A stretch of 64,000 nucleotides of DNA from Glycine soja. Its lineage: Eukaryota; Streptophyta; Magnoliopsida; Fabales; Fabaceae. The notes under the pieces are model-generated. The model was not told the DNA's origin. It made no database searches and saw nothing but the letters and a program-made list of their open reading frames with translations. The translations under genes and the position numbers were made by a program. Location: NCBI RefSeq assembly GCF_004193775.1, contig NC_041006.1, positions 25,720,388 to 25,784,387 on the forward strand. The letters run 5' to 3'. Below, piece by piece: positions 55,724-64,000 of the stretch (the first letter of the stretch is position 1; each line of letters begins with the position of its first letter).

Positions 55724-57673
55724 TCATGGGGTGGCTTCAGAATCATCATCATCTGATTCTGTATCCTCTGCTGCATCTTCCTCTTCCTCAGCTGCTTCTT
55801 CTTCTTCCTCAGCTGCTTCTTCTTCTTCCTCAGCTGCTTCACCATCATCAATGCCACTGTCTGAGAGTCTTTTGATCAGGCGTTCCAGCTCCATTTTCTT
55901 CTCTGTGGTGGCTTTGATGGTTGCTTCCAGCACCTTGCATGTGTCCTTGAGTTCAGCAATCAAAGCATCCTTGGACACAGCGCCTGAAGCAGCAGCTTTC
56001 CCTGATGTCGAGACAATGTCTGGGACATGTGTCCCCTCAAACAGTTTGTAATGCAGGGATAGAGCAGATTCTCTCTTCTTCACAGAGTCAATGTTGTTTA
56101 AGATATTGGGATGTTGACTCAACATAATGCCACACAATACAGTTGGGAAGGCAATGGGTAATTTGACAGCAAAAGATTCTGAATGCTTAACAGTTTGATC
56201 AAAAATATAGTTTCCAAAATTAAATTTGGACTTGGTTCCAACAGCATACAGAAATTTACCCAAACCTGTGGCAACAGTGGAAGTATGATTGATGGGTACC
56301 CAGTTTGCAGTGCCAATCCTATGCAGGATTGCATACTTCACACTTAGCTTCCCTGCAGAAAGCTTCCCTTTCTTTGGCCAATGCTGGACTTGTTTGGCAG
56401 TGATTTCCTTGGCAATTTGATGCTCAGAAACAGCAATATCCACCACTCCTTCAGTTGGTCTGCCCAGGTATTTGTTGATTATAGCAGGGGAGAATCTAAC
56501 ACATTTTCCTCTGACAAACACTTTCTGATACTCATCACTCTTTCTGTTTGTTATGTCAGAGGGAATGTTGACAATGAATTCCCTGACTAGACTTTCATAG
56601 CAATCTCCCAACTTGGTGACAGTTTTCAGCAGTCCAGCAGCCTTGATGAGGTCCATGATCTCCTTGCAATCCAAGGCATCTCTTCCCAGTTCTCTTTCTA
56701 AGGCAAGTCTGCGTTGATATACAAATTTCCACCTTTCAACATTGCCAATGGAGTGGAATGAGATGTTGTCCAATGGTGCATCAGGGACATTTCCAGGCAC
56801 CTTTTTCCCTGATTTCTTGGCCCTCTTGATGTCGGGAACATCTAGTTCGACATCATCATCAGAGTCAGATGAGGAAATTTCTTTCCTCTTCTTGGAAGGG
56901 ATTGCAACTTTGCTCCATCTGGATGTGGTAGGAGTGATTGGAGTGCTCTTCTTCTGTGCCATAGTTTTGATTCGTCCAGACCTAGTAATGGGGGTTTTTC
57001 CCTTTCTGCTTTGTAATCTTTCTGCAATGCCAGGTGCCAACTTGTTGGCAATGGGTTCCTCATCAGATTCTACTTCTTCTAGGTCAATGAGGTCACCTGG
57101 AGCAGGTTCTGGTGCCCTTGGTGCAGGGGTCTCCTCTGTGGCTTGATCCTCTTCCTCTGTTGATTCCTCTTTACTGGATGAAGAGAGGGCTTCAGCATTT
57201 GGGGTGGAAGATGTTGGAACATCTTTATCAGCATCAGGGACAGAAGCATTTTTCAGAATGCTACTCACAATACTGCGGATCTTCTTATCCATCTCCGTGT
57301 CTACTTCCCTAGGACTTGTTGCAAGGCTAGGGTTTTCAGAAATCTTCACTCCCTGTTGTCTTTTGGGGACCAGTTTCTCAGGAACAGGGGCTTGACCAGG
57401 AATCATTTGTATGGGTTGGATATTGAAATCAGGTTGTTCCTGGTTTGATGGTGCTTTGGTGGATGATGGAGATGATGGTACAGATGGTGAACCAGGAGAT
57501 GAAGTTTCTTTTGGTGAGGTAGCCATGGAGAAGCAGAGCCTTTGGAGTGGTTTCGTGAATCTCTGAGAGGTGTTGGGGAATGCTGATGAAAACGAGATTA
57601 CCACGAAATTATGAGTTTGAATGAGGAATGTAGAGGGACGTGTGAAGCAACGGTCGAATTTGTTTTGGCCCAT
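55724..57673 (-). CDS. Envelope-like protein of the Sirevirus (ORF2)
   Basis: A 649-codon open frame in the same phase as gag-pol, 48 nt (16 sense codons) beyond its UAG. It is probably made by readthrough as a gag-pol-env fusion rather than from its own ATG. The N-terminal region has a hydrophobic stretch (STFLIQTHNFVVISF, residues 18-32). Residues 50-300 are Pro/Ser/Glu-rich with basic patches (RAKKSGKK). The central 310-520 region is a folded 'plant transposon protein'-like domain (ALDCKEIMDLIKAAGLLKTV, RKSDEYQKVFVRGKCVRFSP, IINKYLGRPTEGV). A coiled-coil follows at about 575-615 (LIAELKDTCKVLEATIKATT). The tail has three AAEEEEE heptads from a 21-bp minisatellite. SIRE1 literature calls this ORF envelope-like; membrane function is unproven. 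No internal stops. Confidence 0.85.
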   Translation of the reverse strand: MGQNKFDRCFTRPSTFLIQTHNFVVISFSSAFPNTSQRFTKPLQRLCFSMATSPKETSSPGSPSVPSSPSSTKAPSNQEQPDFNIQPIQMIPGQAPVPEKLVPKRQQGVKISENPSLATSPREVDTEMDKKIRSIVSSILKNASVPDADKDVPTSSTPNAEALSSSSKEESTEEEDQATEETPAPRAPEPAPGDLIDLEEVESDEEPIANKLAPGIAERLQSRKGKTPITRSGRIKTMAQKKSTPITPTTSRWSKVAIPSKKRKEISSSDSDDDVELDVPDIKRAKKSGKKVPGNVPDAPLDNISFHSIGNVERWKFVYQRRLALERELGRDALDCKEIMDLIKAAGLLKTVTKLGDCYESLVREFIVNIPSDITNRKSDEYQKVFVRGKCVRFSPAIINKYLGRPTEGVVDIAVSEHQIAKEITAKQVQHWPKKGKLSAGKLSVKYAILHRIGTANWVPINHTSTVATGLGKFLYAVGTKSKFNFGNYIFDQTVKHSESFAVKLPIAFPTVLCGIMLSQHPNILNNIDSVKKRESALSLHYKLFEGTHVPDIVSTSGKAAASGAVSKDALIAELKDTCKVLEATIKATTEKKMELERLIKRLSDSGIDDGEAAEEEEEAAEEEEEAAEEEEDAAEDTESDDDDSEATP

Positions 57674-57724
57674 TAGTGAACGCGCTATTAACGTTTGAGC
57701 ATGTTCAGATAAAAGTAATTGCTA
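57674..57724 (-). promoter_or_regulatory. UAG readthrough context between gag-pol and env-like ORF
   Basis: On the minus strand the gag-pol stop is TAG (57722-57724), followed at once by CAATTA (57716-57721). This fits the CARYYA leaky-termination context of tobamovirus type. The next 15 codons up to the env-like ATG are all sense and in frame. Stop suppression has been reported for SIRE1, so the context is probably functional here. Confidence 0.8.
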
Positions 57725-60700
57725 TAAATCCTCTAGCAGACAAATGCCCAGCTTGCCCCTCAGTTTTTCAAACTGATTTGCATCCAATGCCTTTGTGAAA
57801 ATATCTGCTATTTGTTCCTCAGTGTCAACATGCTCCAGTGTGATAACTTTATCATCAACAAGATCTCTAATATAGTGATGTCTAATGTCAATGTGCTTGG
57901 TTCTGCTGTGTTGAACTGGATTTTTAGAAATATTAATAGCACTCAAGTTGTCACAGTACAATGTCATGACATCTTGTTCGACATTGTACTCCTTAAGCAT
58001 CTGCTTCATCCAAACTAGTTGTGAACAGCTTCTTCCTGCTGCAATATACTCTGCTTCTGCAGTAGATAGGGACACACAGTTCTGCTTCTTGCTGAACCAT
58101 GAAATAAGATTGTTGCCCAAATAGAAACATCCACCAGAAGTGCTTTTTCTGTCATCTGCACTTCCAGCCCAATCAGCATCACAATATCCGACCAGCATTG
58201 AATCTGAACAATGACAGTACATAATCCCATAGTCACTGGTGCCATTTACATATTTCAGAATTATCTTTACTTGATTCAAGTGACTTATCTTGGGATTGGC
58301 TTGATATCTTGCACAAACACCTACTGCAAAGGTGATGTCAGGTCTGCTTGCTGTTAAATATAGTAAGCTCCCAATCATGCTTCTGTACAGACTTTGATCA
58401 ACACTGGTGCCAGCTTCATCTTTTGAGAGCTTCAAGTGAGTAGGTGCAGGTGTTCTTTTATGGCTGGCATTTTCCATCCCGAACTTCTTGACAATGTTCT
58501 TTGCATACTTGCTTTGTGAGAGGAATATGGAGTCTTCCATCTGCTTCACTTGGAGTCCCAGAAAATAAGTCAGCTCTCCAACAAGACTCATCTCAAATTC
58601 AGATTGCATCTGTTGGACAAAATGTCGAAGCATCTCATTCGACATCCCTCCAAACACAATGTCATCAACATATATCTGTGCTATCATCAAGTTTTCAGCA
58701 TCTTGTTTGACAAAGAGAGTCTTGTCAATTCCTCCCTTCCTATACCCTTGCTGAGTAAGGAACTCTGTTAGCCTTTCATACCAAGCTCTTGGAGCTTGCT
58801 TCAATCCATAGAGAGCCTTCTTGAGCCTGTATACGTGATCTGGATGAGTTGGATCTACAAATCCCTTTGGCTGCTCCACATAGGCTTCTTCATTCAGGTA
58901 TCCATTCAGAAACGCGCTCTTCACATCCATCTGGTACAGCTTGAATTTGAGGATGCAAGCTACACCAAGTAACAATCTGATGGACTCAAGTCTAGCAACA
59001 GGGGCGAAAGTTTCATCAAAGTCTACACCTTCAATCTGAGTGTAGCCTTGAGCAACAAGTCTGGCCTTGTTTCTGGTTATAACACCTTCTTCATTGGTTT
59101 TGTTCTTGAAGATCCACTTGGTGCCAATCACATTAGTTCCCTCGGGTCTAGGAACTAGCTCCCAAACTTCATTCCTTTTGAATTGCTCCAATTCTTCTTG
59201 CATAGCATTGATCCAGAACTCATCAGTCAGTGCCTCTTTCACATTCTTGGGCTCAATTTTGGAGACAAAACATGAATTGGAGACAATCTCAATCTCCCTT
59301 GATCTTGTAGTGACTCCTCTGTTTGGATCTCCTATAATCAGCTCCTTGGGGTGCATCTTCTGGATTCTAATGGAGGGACTCTTGTCAGGTTGATTGATGT
59401 TTGGTTCATCTGTAGCAGAATCAGAGTTTTCTGCATTTTCTGCACTTTTAGCTGTATCTGCTACATTGTCTCCCGATGTTCTGACATCTTCTTCGACATC
59501 CTTCTTTCTTACTGGAGTTAGATCATCAACAACCACATTGATGGATTCCATCACAGTTCTGGTTCTGGAATTGAGTACTCTATATGCTCTGCTGTTTGTG
59601 GAGTATCCCAAGAATATTCTTGCATCACTCTTGGGATCCATCTTTCTCCTTTGCTCTCTATCTGCCAAAATGTAACATGGACTTCCAAAGATGTGGAAGT
59701 GCTTGACAGTTGGCTTCCTCCCTTTCCAGATTTCATACAGTGTGGTCGGAGTCCCTCTTCTAAGTGTGACTCTGTTGTGGATATAGCATGCTGTGTTCAT
59801 GGCTTCAGCCCAGAGATTATAGGGAAGTTCCTTGGCATGAAGCATGACCCTAGCAGCTTCCTGCAAAGTCCTGTTTTTCCTTTCAACTATGCCATTTTGT
59901 TGTGGTGTAATGGCTGCAGAGAACTCATGAGTGATGCCTTCAGATGTGCAGAATTCAGTAAACTTGCTGTTTTCAAACTCTCTGCCATGGTCACTCCTAA
60001 TTCTCTTGATGACACAGTCTTTTTCTCTTTGAAGTCTTAGACTCAACTCTTTGAATACTTCAAAGGTGTCTGATTTCTCTCTGATAAAGTTGACCCAGGT
60101 AAATCTGGAGAAATCATCCACAACAACATAGGCATACCTCTTTCCTCCAAGGCTTTCAACTTGCATGGGCCCCATCAAGTCCATGTGAAGTAGTTCCAGC
60201 ACCCTAGAAGTGGTCTGATGTTGAAGCTTCTGGTGGGACATCTTGACTTGCTTTCCAATCTGACATTCACCACAGATTCTGCCTTCTTCTATTTTCAGAT
60301 TGGGAATGCCTCTAACAGCACCTTTGTCAATGATTTTCTTCATGCCTCTTAAGTGCAGATGTCCAAATCTTTGATGCCATATTTTGACTTCATCTTCTTT
60401 GGAGGATAGACATGTGGAGGAGTAACTGGTTTCTTGAGGTGTCCATAGGTAACAGTTGTCCTTTGATCTGCTGCCCTTCATTAGAACTTCACTCTTCTCA
60501 TTTGTCACCAAGCATTCTGACTTTGTGAAGTTTACATTGAATCCTTCATCACACAACTGACTGATGCTGATCAAGTTTGCAGTCAGTCCCTTCACCAGCA
60601 GTACTTTGTTCAGACTAGGAAGTCCATCATGGACTAGCTTTCCCATTCCAGTGATCTTTCCTTTAGAGCCATCTCCAAATGTCACATAGCTAGTGGAGCA

Positions 60701-62449
60701 GGGCTCAATGTTCACCAGGAATTCTTTAACTCCTGTCATGTGTCTGGAACAGCCGCTATCTAGGTACCAATCTTCCTTAGCTGATGCTCTAAGTGAAGTA
60801 TGAACAACAAGACTGACAATCTTGTGTTTTGGAACCCACATCATCTTCCTTCTGCTGCTGCTACTTTGAGTTCCATGATGTGGATGGCCATGTAGATGAT
60901 AGCAAAAGGGCTTTATGTGACCATACTTGCCACAGTAGTGACACCTCCACTTCTTTCTTTTGCTCCTTTTCTGCTTCGTTCCATGATGTCGAGACCGATG
61001 TTGTGACATCGTGGCTCCAGTGCTGTTTTTGGCAGGCACAAATTCTGTCATGGTTATTCTGCCAGCAGATTTATGATTAAACCCAAGTCCTCTCTGGTTT
61101 CCAACATTCTTCCCAAGCTGTAGCACCTCATCAAGCATATCTGAGCCTTTATTCAGCATCTTTATTGATTTTGTCATGTTTTCCAGTTTAGAGTTCAGAA
61201 AACCAATTTCTCCTTTAAGCTCAGAGATTTCCTCTTCATGTGCCTCCTTCTCAGCCTCCAGATTTGCAATGACCTTCTTCAGTTGTGCTTCTTGCTGAAG
61301 AATCTTCTCACTTTTGATGCATAGTTTTCTATAGGATATAGCAAGCTCATCAAAAGTGATTTCAATATCACTTGAATCTTCATCAGATTCAAATCTCCCA
61401 GTGAGTGCATTCACATCTCTGTCAGAATCACTTTCTTGTTCACTCTCTGTATCATCAGACCGACATACAGAAAGTCCTTTCCTCTGCTTCTTGAGATGGG
61501 TGGGACATTCAGCTTTGATGTGCCCATAGCCTTCACACCCATGGCATTGAATTTCTTTGCTGTGACTGGGCTTTTCATCTGACTTTTTGTGGTGTTCACT
61601 ACCTTTCCTGATGTCGAAAGGGATGTTCCGGACATGTGGTTTCTGCCTCCTGTCCATTCTGTTCAGCACTTTGTTGAACTGTTTTCCAAGAAGCACAACT
61701 GCGTTTGTCAGACCTTCATCAGTATCCAGGTCATACTCATCTTCTTCTCCTTCATCATTGGACACGAACGCCAGGTTCTTGCTCTTCTTTTCAGTCTTAT
61801 CCGAGAGTCCTAGCTCAAAGGTTTGAAGGGAACCAATGAGTTCATCTACTCTCATGTTGCAAATGTCTTGGGCCTCCTCTATTGCAGTGACTTTCATGTC
61901 AAATCTCTTAGGCAAAGATCTGAGGATCTTTCTCACCAGCTTTTCATCTGTCATCCTTTCTCCCAAGGCAGTGCAAGCATTGGCAATTTCAAGAATGTTC
62001 ATGTGGAAGTCATGAATACACTCTTCCTCCTTCATCTTCAGATTTTCGAATTTTGTAGCCAATAGTTGCAATCTGGACATCTTCACTTTGGAGGTTCCTT
62101 CATGAGTGGTTTTCAGGATCTCCCATGCATCCTTGGCCACTGTGCATGTGTTGATCAGTCTGAAGATATTCTTGTCAACTCCATTGAATAGGGCATTCAA
62201 GGCTTTGGAGTTTCCAAGTGCCAATTCGTCTTCTTCTTTTGTCCAGTCTTCTTCTGGCTTCAATCCATCAGTGGGCTTTCCTTCTGTGTCCAGCATCTTG
62301 GGATGTTCCCAGCCTTTGATGACAGCTTTCCAGGTTCTGCTATCCAGTGATTTGAGGAAGGCCACCATCCTTGCTTTCCAGTATTCATAGTTGGTTCCAT
62401 CCAGAATTGGTGGTCTGTTCACTGGTCCTCCTTCTTTCTCCATGTTCAT
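57722..62449 (-). CDS. Sirevirus gag-pol polyprotein, intact 1575 aa
   Basis: One uninterrupted Ty1/copia polyprotein. The Gag/UBN2-like region spans residues 1-240 ([20 protein letters not shown]). Two CX2CX4HX4C zinc knuckles are at C302-C315 and C503-C516, with a coiled coil between (about 380-430). The aspartic protease active site DSG is at 564-566. The integrase has H692/H697/C726/C729 and catalytic D757, D820 and E856 (D-D-35-E). The reverse transcriptase starts near 1075, with [18 protein letters not shown] (Asp1175) and YVDD at 1260-1263. RNase H is at about 1420-1560, with [14 protein letters not shown] and CDN. Integrase before RT defines copia order. All catalytic residues named are present. 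The first ATG (62447-62449) is used; a second Met follows two codons later. It ends in a leaky UAG that can extend into the env-like ORF. Expression would start in the 5' LTR (TATA at 63012-63019). Confidence 0.95.
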   Translation of the reverse strand: MNMEKEGGPVNRPPILDGTNYEYWKARMVAFLKSLDSRTWKAVIKGWEHPKMLDTEGKPTDGLKPEEDWTKEEDELALGNSKALNALFNGVDKNIFRLINTCTVAKDAWEILKTTHEGTSKVKMSRLQLLATKFENLKMKEEECIHDFHMNILEIANACTALGERMTDEKLVRKILRSLPKRFDMKVTAIEEAQDICNMRVDELIGSLQTFELGLSDKTEKKSKNLAFVSNDEGEEDEYDLDTDEGLTNAVVLLGKQFNKVLNRMDRRQKPHVRNIPFDIRKGSEHHKKSDEKPSHSKEIQCHGCEGYGHIKAECPTHLKKQRKGLSVCRSDDTESEQESDSDRDVNALTGRFESDEDSSDIEITFDELAISYRKLCIKSEKILQQEAQLKKVIANLEAEKEAHEEEISELKGEIGFLNSKLENMTKSIKMLNKGSDMLDEVLQLGKNVGNQRGLGFNHKSAGRITMTEFVPAKNSTGATMSQHRSRHHGTKQKRSKRKKWRCHYCGKYGHIKPFCYHLHGHPHHGTQSSSSRRKMMWVPKHKIVSLVVHTSLRASAKEDWYLDSGCSRHMTGVKEFLVNIEPCSTSYVTFGDGSKGKITGMGKLVHDGLPSLNKVLLVKGLTANLISISQLCDEGFNVNFTKSECLVTNEKSEVLMKGSRSKDNCYLWTPQETSYSSTCLSSKEDEVKIWHQRFGHLHLRGMKKIIDKGAVRGIPNLKIEEGRICGECQIGKQVKMSHQKLQHQTTSRVLELLHMDLMGPMQVESLGGKRYAYVVVDDFSRFTWVNFIREKSDTFEVFKELSLRLQREKDCVIKRIRSDHGREFENSKFTEFCTSEGITHEFSAAITPQQNGIVERKNRTLQEAARVMLHAKELPYNLWAEAMNTACYIHNRVTLRRGTPTTLYEIWKGRKPTVKHFHIFGSPCYILADREQRRKMDPKSDARIFLGYSTNSRAYRVLNSRTRTVMESINVVVDDLTPVRKKDVEEDVRTSGDNVADTAKSAENAENSDSATDEPNINQPDKSPSIRIQKMHPKELIIGDPNRGVTTRSREIEIVSNSCFVSKIEPKNVKEALTDEFWINAMQEELEQFKRNEVWELVPRPEGTNVIGTKWIFKNKTNEEGVITRNKARLVAQGYTQIEGVDFDETFAPVARLESIRLLLGVACILKFKLYQMDVKSAFLNGYLNEEAYVEQPKGFVDPTHPDHVYRLKKALYGLKQAPRAWYERLTEFLTQQGYRKGGIDKTLFVKQDAENLMIAQIYVDDIVFGGMSNEMLRHFVQQMQSEFEMSLVGELTYFLGLQVKQMEDSIFLSQSKYAKNIVKKFGMENASHKRTPAPTHLKLSKDEAGTSVDQSLYRSMIGSLLYLTASRPDITFAVGVCARYQANPKISHLNQVKIILKYVNGTSDYGIMYCHCSDSMLVGYCDADWAGSADDRKSTSGGCFYLGNNLISWFSKKQNCVSLSTAEAEYIAAGRSCSQLVWMKQMLKEYNVEQDVMTLYCDNLSAINISKNPVQHSRTKHIDIRHHYIRDLVDDKVITLEHVDTEEQIADIFTKALDANQFEKLRGKLGICLLEDL

Positions 62450-62493
62450 CAGAATTTATCTCCCTAGATCTCACTCAGTGATTTCGAGTGCCC

Positions 62494-62505
62494 GCTCTGA
62501 TACCA
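62494..62505 (-). promoter_or_regulatory. Primer-binding site, initiator tRNA-Met
   Basis: On the minus strand TGGTATCAGAGC starts three bases after the 5' LTR. It is complementary to the 3' end of plant initiator methionine tRNA, the usual primer of copia reverse transcription. Confidence 0.9.
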
Positions 62506-62507
62506 AT

Positions 62508-63506
62508 TGAAATTCTGATACCGATGACAGATGTCGTACCGGCTGTCACGACATCACGCTTCAGAACATGCAGATTATATTTGACAGTATGAACAGATTA
62601 AACAAGTAAATAACACAAGAGAATTGTTAACCCAGTTCGGTGCAACGTCACCTACATCTGGGGGCTACCAAGCCAGGGAGGAAATCCACTAAAATAGTGT
62701 TAGTTCGAAGATCTAACAGCCACTGTTTACAACCTTCTCACCTAACCACTACCCGTGCAACCTCTACCTAAGAGCCACTCTTAGATATGAGAACCCCTCT
62801 CACTCCCTCTCAATCACTCTCCCGTGTTTACAAATAAATCAAAGACACACCAGAGATTGCTCTCTGAACAAAAGAGATCAACTCTACACACTCAGGTCCA
62901 ACACTTGATGTTAGGGTAACATCAAGGTGGCTCACAAAACACTCAAGTCCCAAAACTCACAAAATAACTCTTCAATCCCGGACTTGGTAGAAAACTCGTG
63001 CAGCCTTCATGTTTATATAGCAGTGTGCGTATCTGGGCTGCAACAACTTGCGCTGGATAAGATCTATCATTCTCCTGAAAATCTGCACTTAAAGATCTAA
63101 AAGATAAAGTTTGATCTTTTAGTTTTTATCTTTAATCTTTAATCCCTGAACGAACTATTCAAGTTTGTAATTCGAACTTTAATTATCTTTTAATTCGTTC
63201 CTAAAGATAGATCGCCAAATCTGTTGCTAACTGCACATTAATCTGTTAAAGATATAACAGATTTATGTGTCCAGTATTTTCGGGCAGGATGTCCTGGACA
63301 TTGTATCCGACATCGTGGATCCTGCAGCTTCAATTCTTCATTTGACATTTTATCTTGCCTTGTGCATTGTGGAGCCCAATCTGATTCCTTGACATAACGT
63401 TGGACATCATGTGCAGCAACTCCAGCTTTCCTTCATTGTCTAAGTGCTTATGTTTTAACAAAATTTTAGCCAATCTTTTAAAACTCAGTAGAGCTAAGCA
63501 CTAACA
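62508..63506 (-). repeat. 5' LTR of the Sirevirus, 999 bp
   Basis: Direct copy of the 3' LTR with about three differences. The minus-strand TATATAAA box is at 63012-63019. It starts TG and ends CA. Confidence 0.95.
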
Positions 63507-63511
63507 AAAAC
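63507..63511. repeat. Target-site duplication AAAAC (right)
   Basis: Matches 54084-54088 exactly. Confidence 0.9.
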
Positions 63512-64000
63512 TACAGTATTCTGTAGGCATATGCTTTGTAAGATGGCATCACTCTTATCACGTGTATGTTACCTTCATAGTTCATACTTGATCATTGGTC
63601 TAAGGTCAAAGCAAACATAAAATCTTCTAAGGGTGGCTAAAATATTCTAAGGGTGATTGTTGGTTTGTATAGAAGAAAAGGGTGAGCCTTTTTGCTTTTA
63701 AAATGGCTTTTAAAATCTTCTAAGGTGACTGCTGCTTTTAAAATCTAGTTGTTTCGGTTTTACTGTATTGGACAGTTTGGATAATAATAATACCTATAGA
63801 GTATATATGTTTGATTCATGTTTATTTTTAATAAGGAGCACTAGAATTCACTCCAATTCTTCTTCTTCCATTTCATGCCAACATGCTCTAAGAATAAACT
63901 TCTCTATTTTCGCCGTGTCCATTAATGGTACCTATCTCTTTTTTCTCTAAGGTTTTATTTTTATGTTTTTCTAACTATGCTAATGTTATGAATGTAGTCT
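63512..64000. other. Flank right of the Sirevirus, no gene recognised
   Basis: Continuation of the pre-insertion locus. A small local duplication (AAATCTTCTAAGG, TTCTAAGGGTG near 63618-63655 and 63714) is visible. No exon is supported up to the window end. Confidence 0.45.

Larger units (their letters stand above)
54089..63506 (-). mobile_element. Complete SIRE1-like Sirevirus (Ty1/copia), 9418 bp
   Basis: A full-length LTR retrotransposon on the minus strand: 5' LTR 62508-63506, primer-binding site 62494-62505, gag-pol 57722-62449, UAG readthrough site, envelope-like ORF 55724-57673, repeated untranslated region, polypurine tract 55089-55100 and 3' LTR 54089-55088. Both long frames are open, the LTRs differ at only about three positions, and the AAAAC target duplications are intact. 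It was therefore inserted recently and may still be transcribable. Gag wording, ORF layout and the envelope-like gene match the soybean SIRE1 family of Sireviruses. Confidence 0.93.

Noticed and set aside
55731..56051. Plus-strand Ser-rich open frame
   Set aside because: It is the antisense shadow of the Glu-rich tail of the Sirevirus env-like ORF; the repeats explain both.

Overview
This window is nuclear DNA of a flowering plant, almost certainly a legume and most likely soybean or a close Glycine relative. The evidence is spliced plant genes, very AT-rich intergenic DNA, (AT)n microsatellites, a SIRE1-type Sirevirus retrotransposon, and LTRs dotted with the palindrome GGTAATCGATTACC, which I associate with soybean repeats. 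There are no prokaryotic operons, rRNA, tRNA or CRISPR arrays. Assignments rest on reading translations; no database search was possible.

Only two host genes look intact. One is a three-exon gene at 4076-5469 (+) for a membrane-anchored LEA_2 / NDR1-HIN1-like protein of 324 aa. The other is a single-exon gene at 26415-27440 (-) for a 341-aa MAPKKK17/18-type protein kinase, with a TATA box and three ACGTG cores upstream. Broken host-derived pieces are a decayed 4-coumarate:CoA ligase-like gene (51.9-52.7 kb), a short exon resembling the N-terminus of AIRP2-like RING E3 ligases (52.9-53.0 kb), a coiled-coil pseudogene (48.3-48.9 kb), and a nuclear copy of the 3' end of plastid ndhB (53.25-53.64 kb).

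The rest is layered mobile DNA. 1-1.6 kb: decayed Ty3/gypsy integrase and tandem repeats. 7.5-10.1 kb: an endogenous pararetrovirus-like (caulimovirid-like) sequence on the minus strand, fused to a truncated plant-mobile-domain gene (10.1-10.8 kb). 13.7-16.6 kb: a candidate terminal-inverted-repeat element carrying a broken B3-domain gene and an array of short palindromes. 18-21.3 kb: LTR-like and MITE-like repeats. 21.5-23.2 kb: a decayed PIF/Harbinger transposase. 28.1-29.5 kb: a mariner/Stowaway-like element. 33.3-42.7 kb: a Tat-lineage Ty3/gypsy element on the minus strand, with an oppositely oriented extra ORF. It is interrupted by a 5'-truncated LINE, itself interrupted by a solo LTR with a perfect 5-bp target duplication. 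42.8-47.1 kb: a 681-bp inverted repeat enclosing CACTA fragments. 49.1-50.4 kb: a transposon-type Ulp1 protease pseudogene. 50.6-51.8 kb: an LTR with its polypurine tract.

The best-preserved system is the complete SIRE1-like Ty1/copia Sirevirus at 54089-63506 (-). It has near-identical ~1-kb LTRs, AAAAC target duplications, a tRNA-Met primer site, a polypurine tract, an uninterrupted 1575-codon gag-pol and an in-frame envelope-like ORF. The two ORFs are separated by a UAG codon in the CARYYA readthrough context. This element is probably very young.
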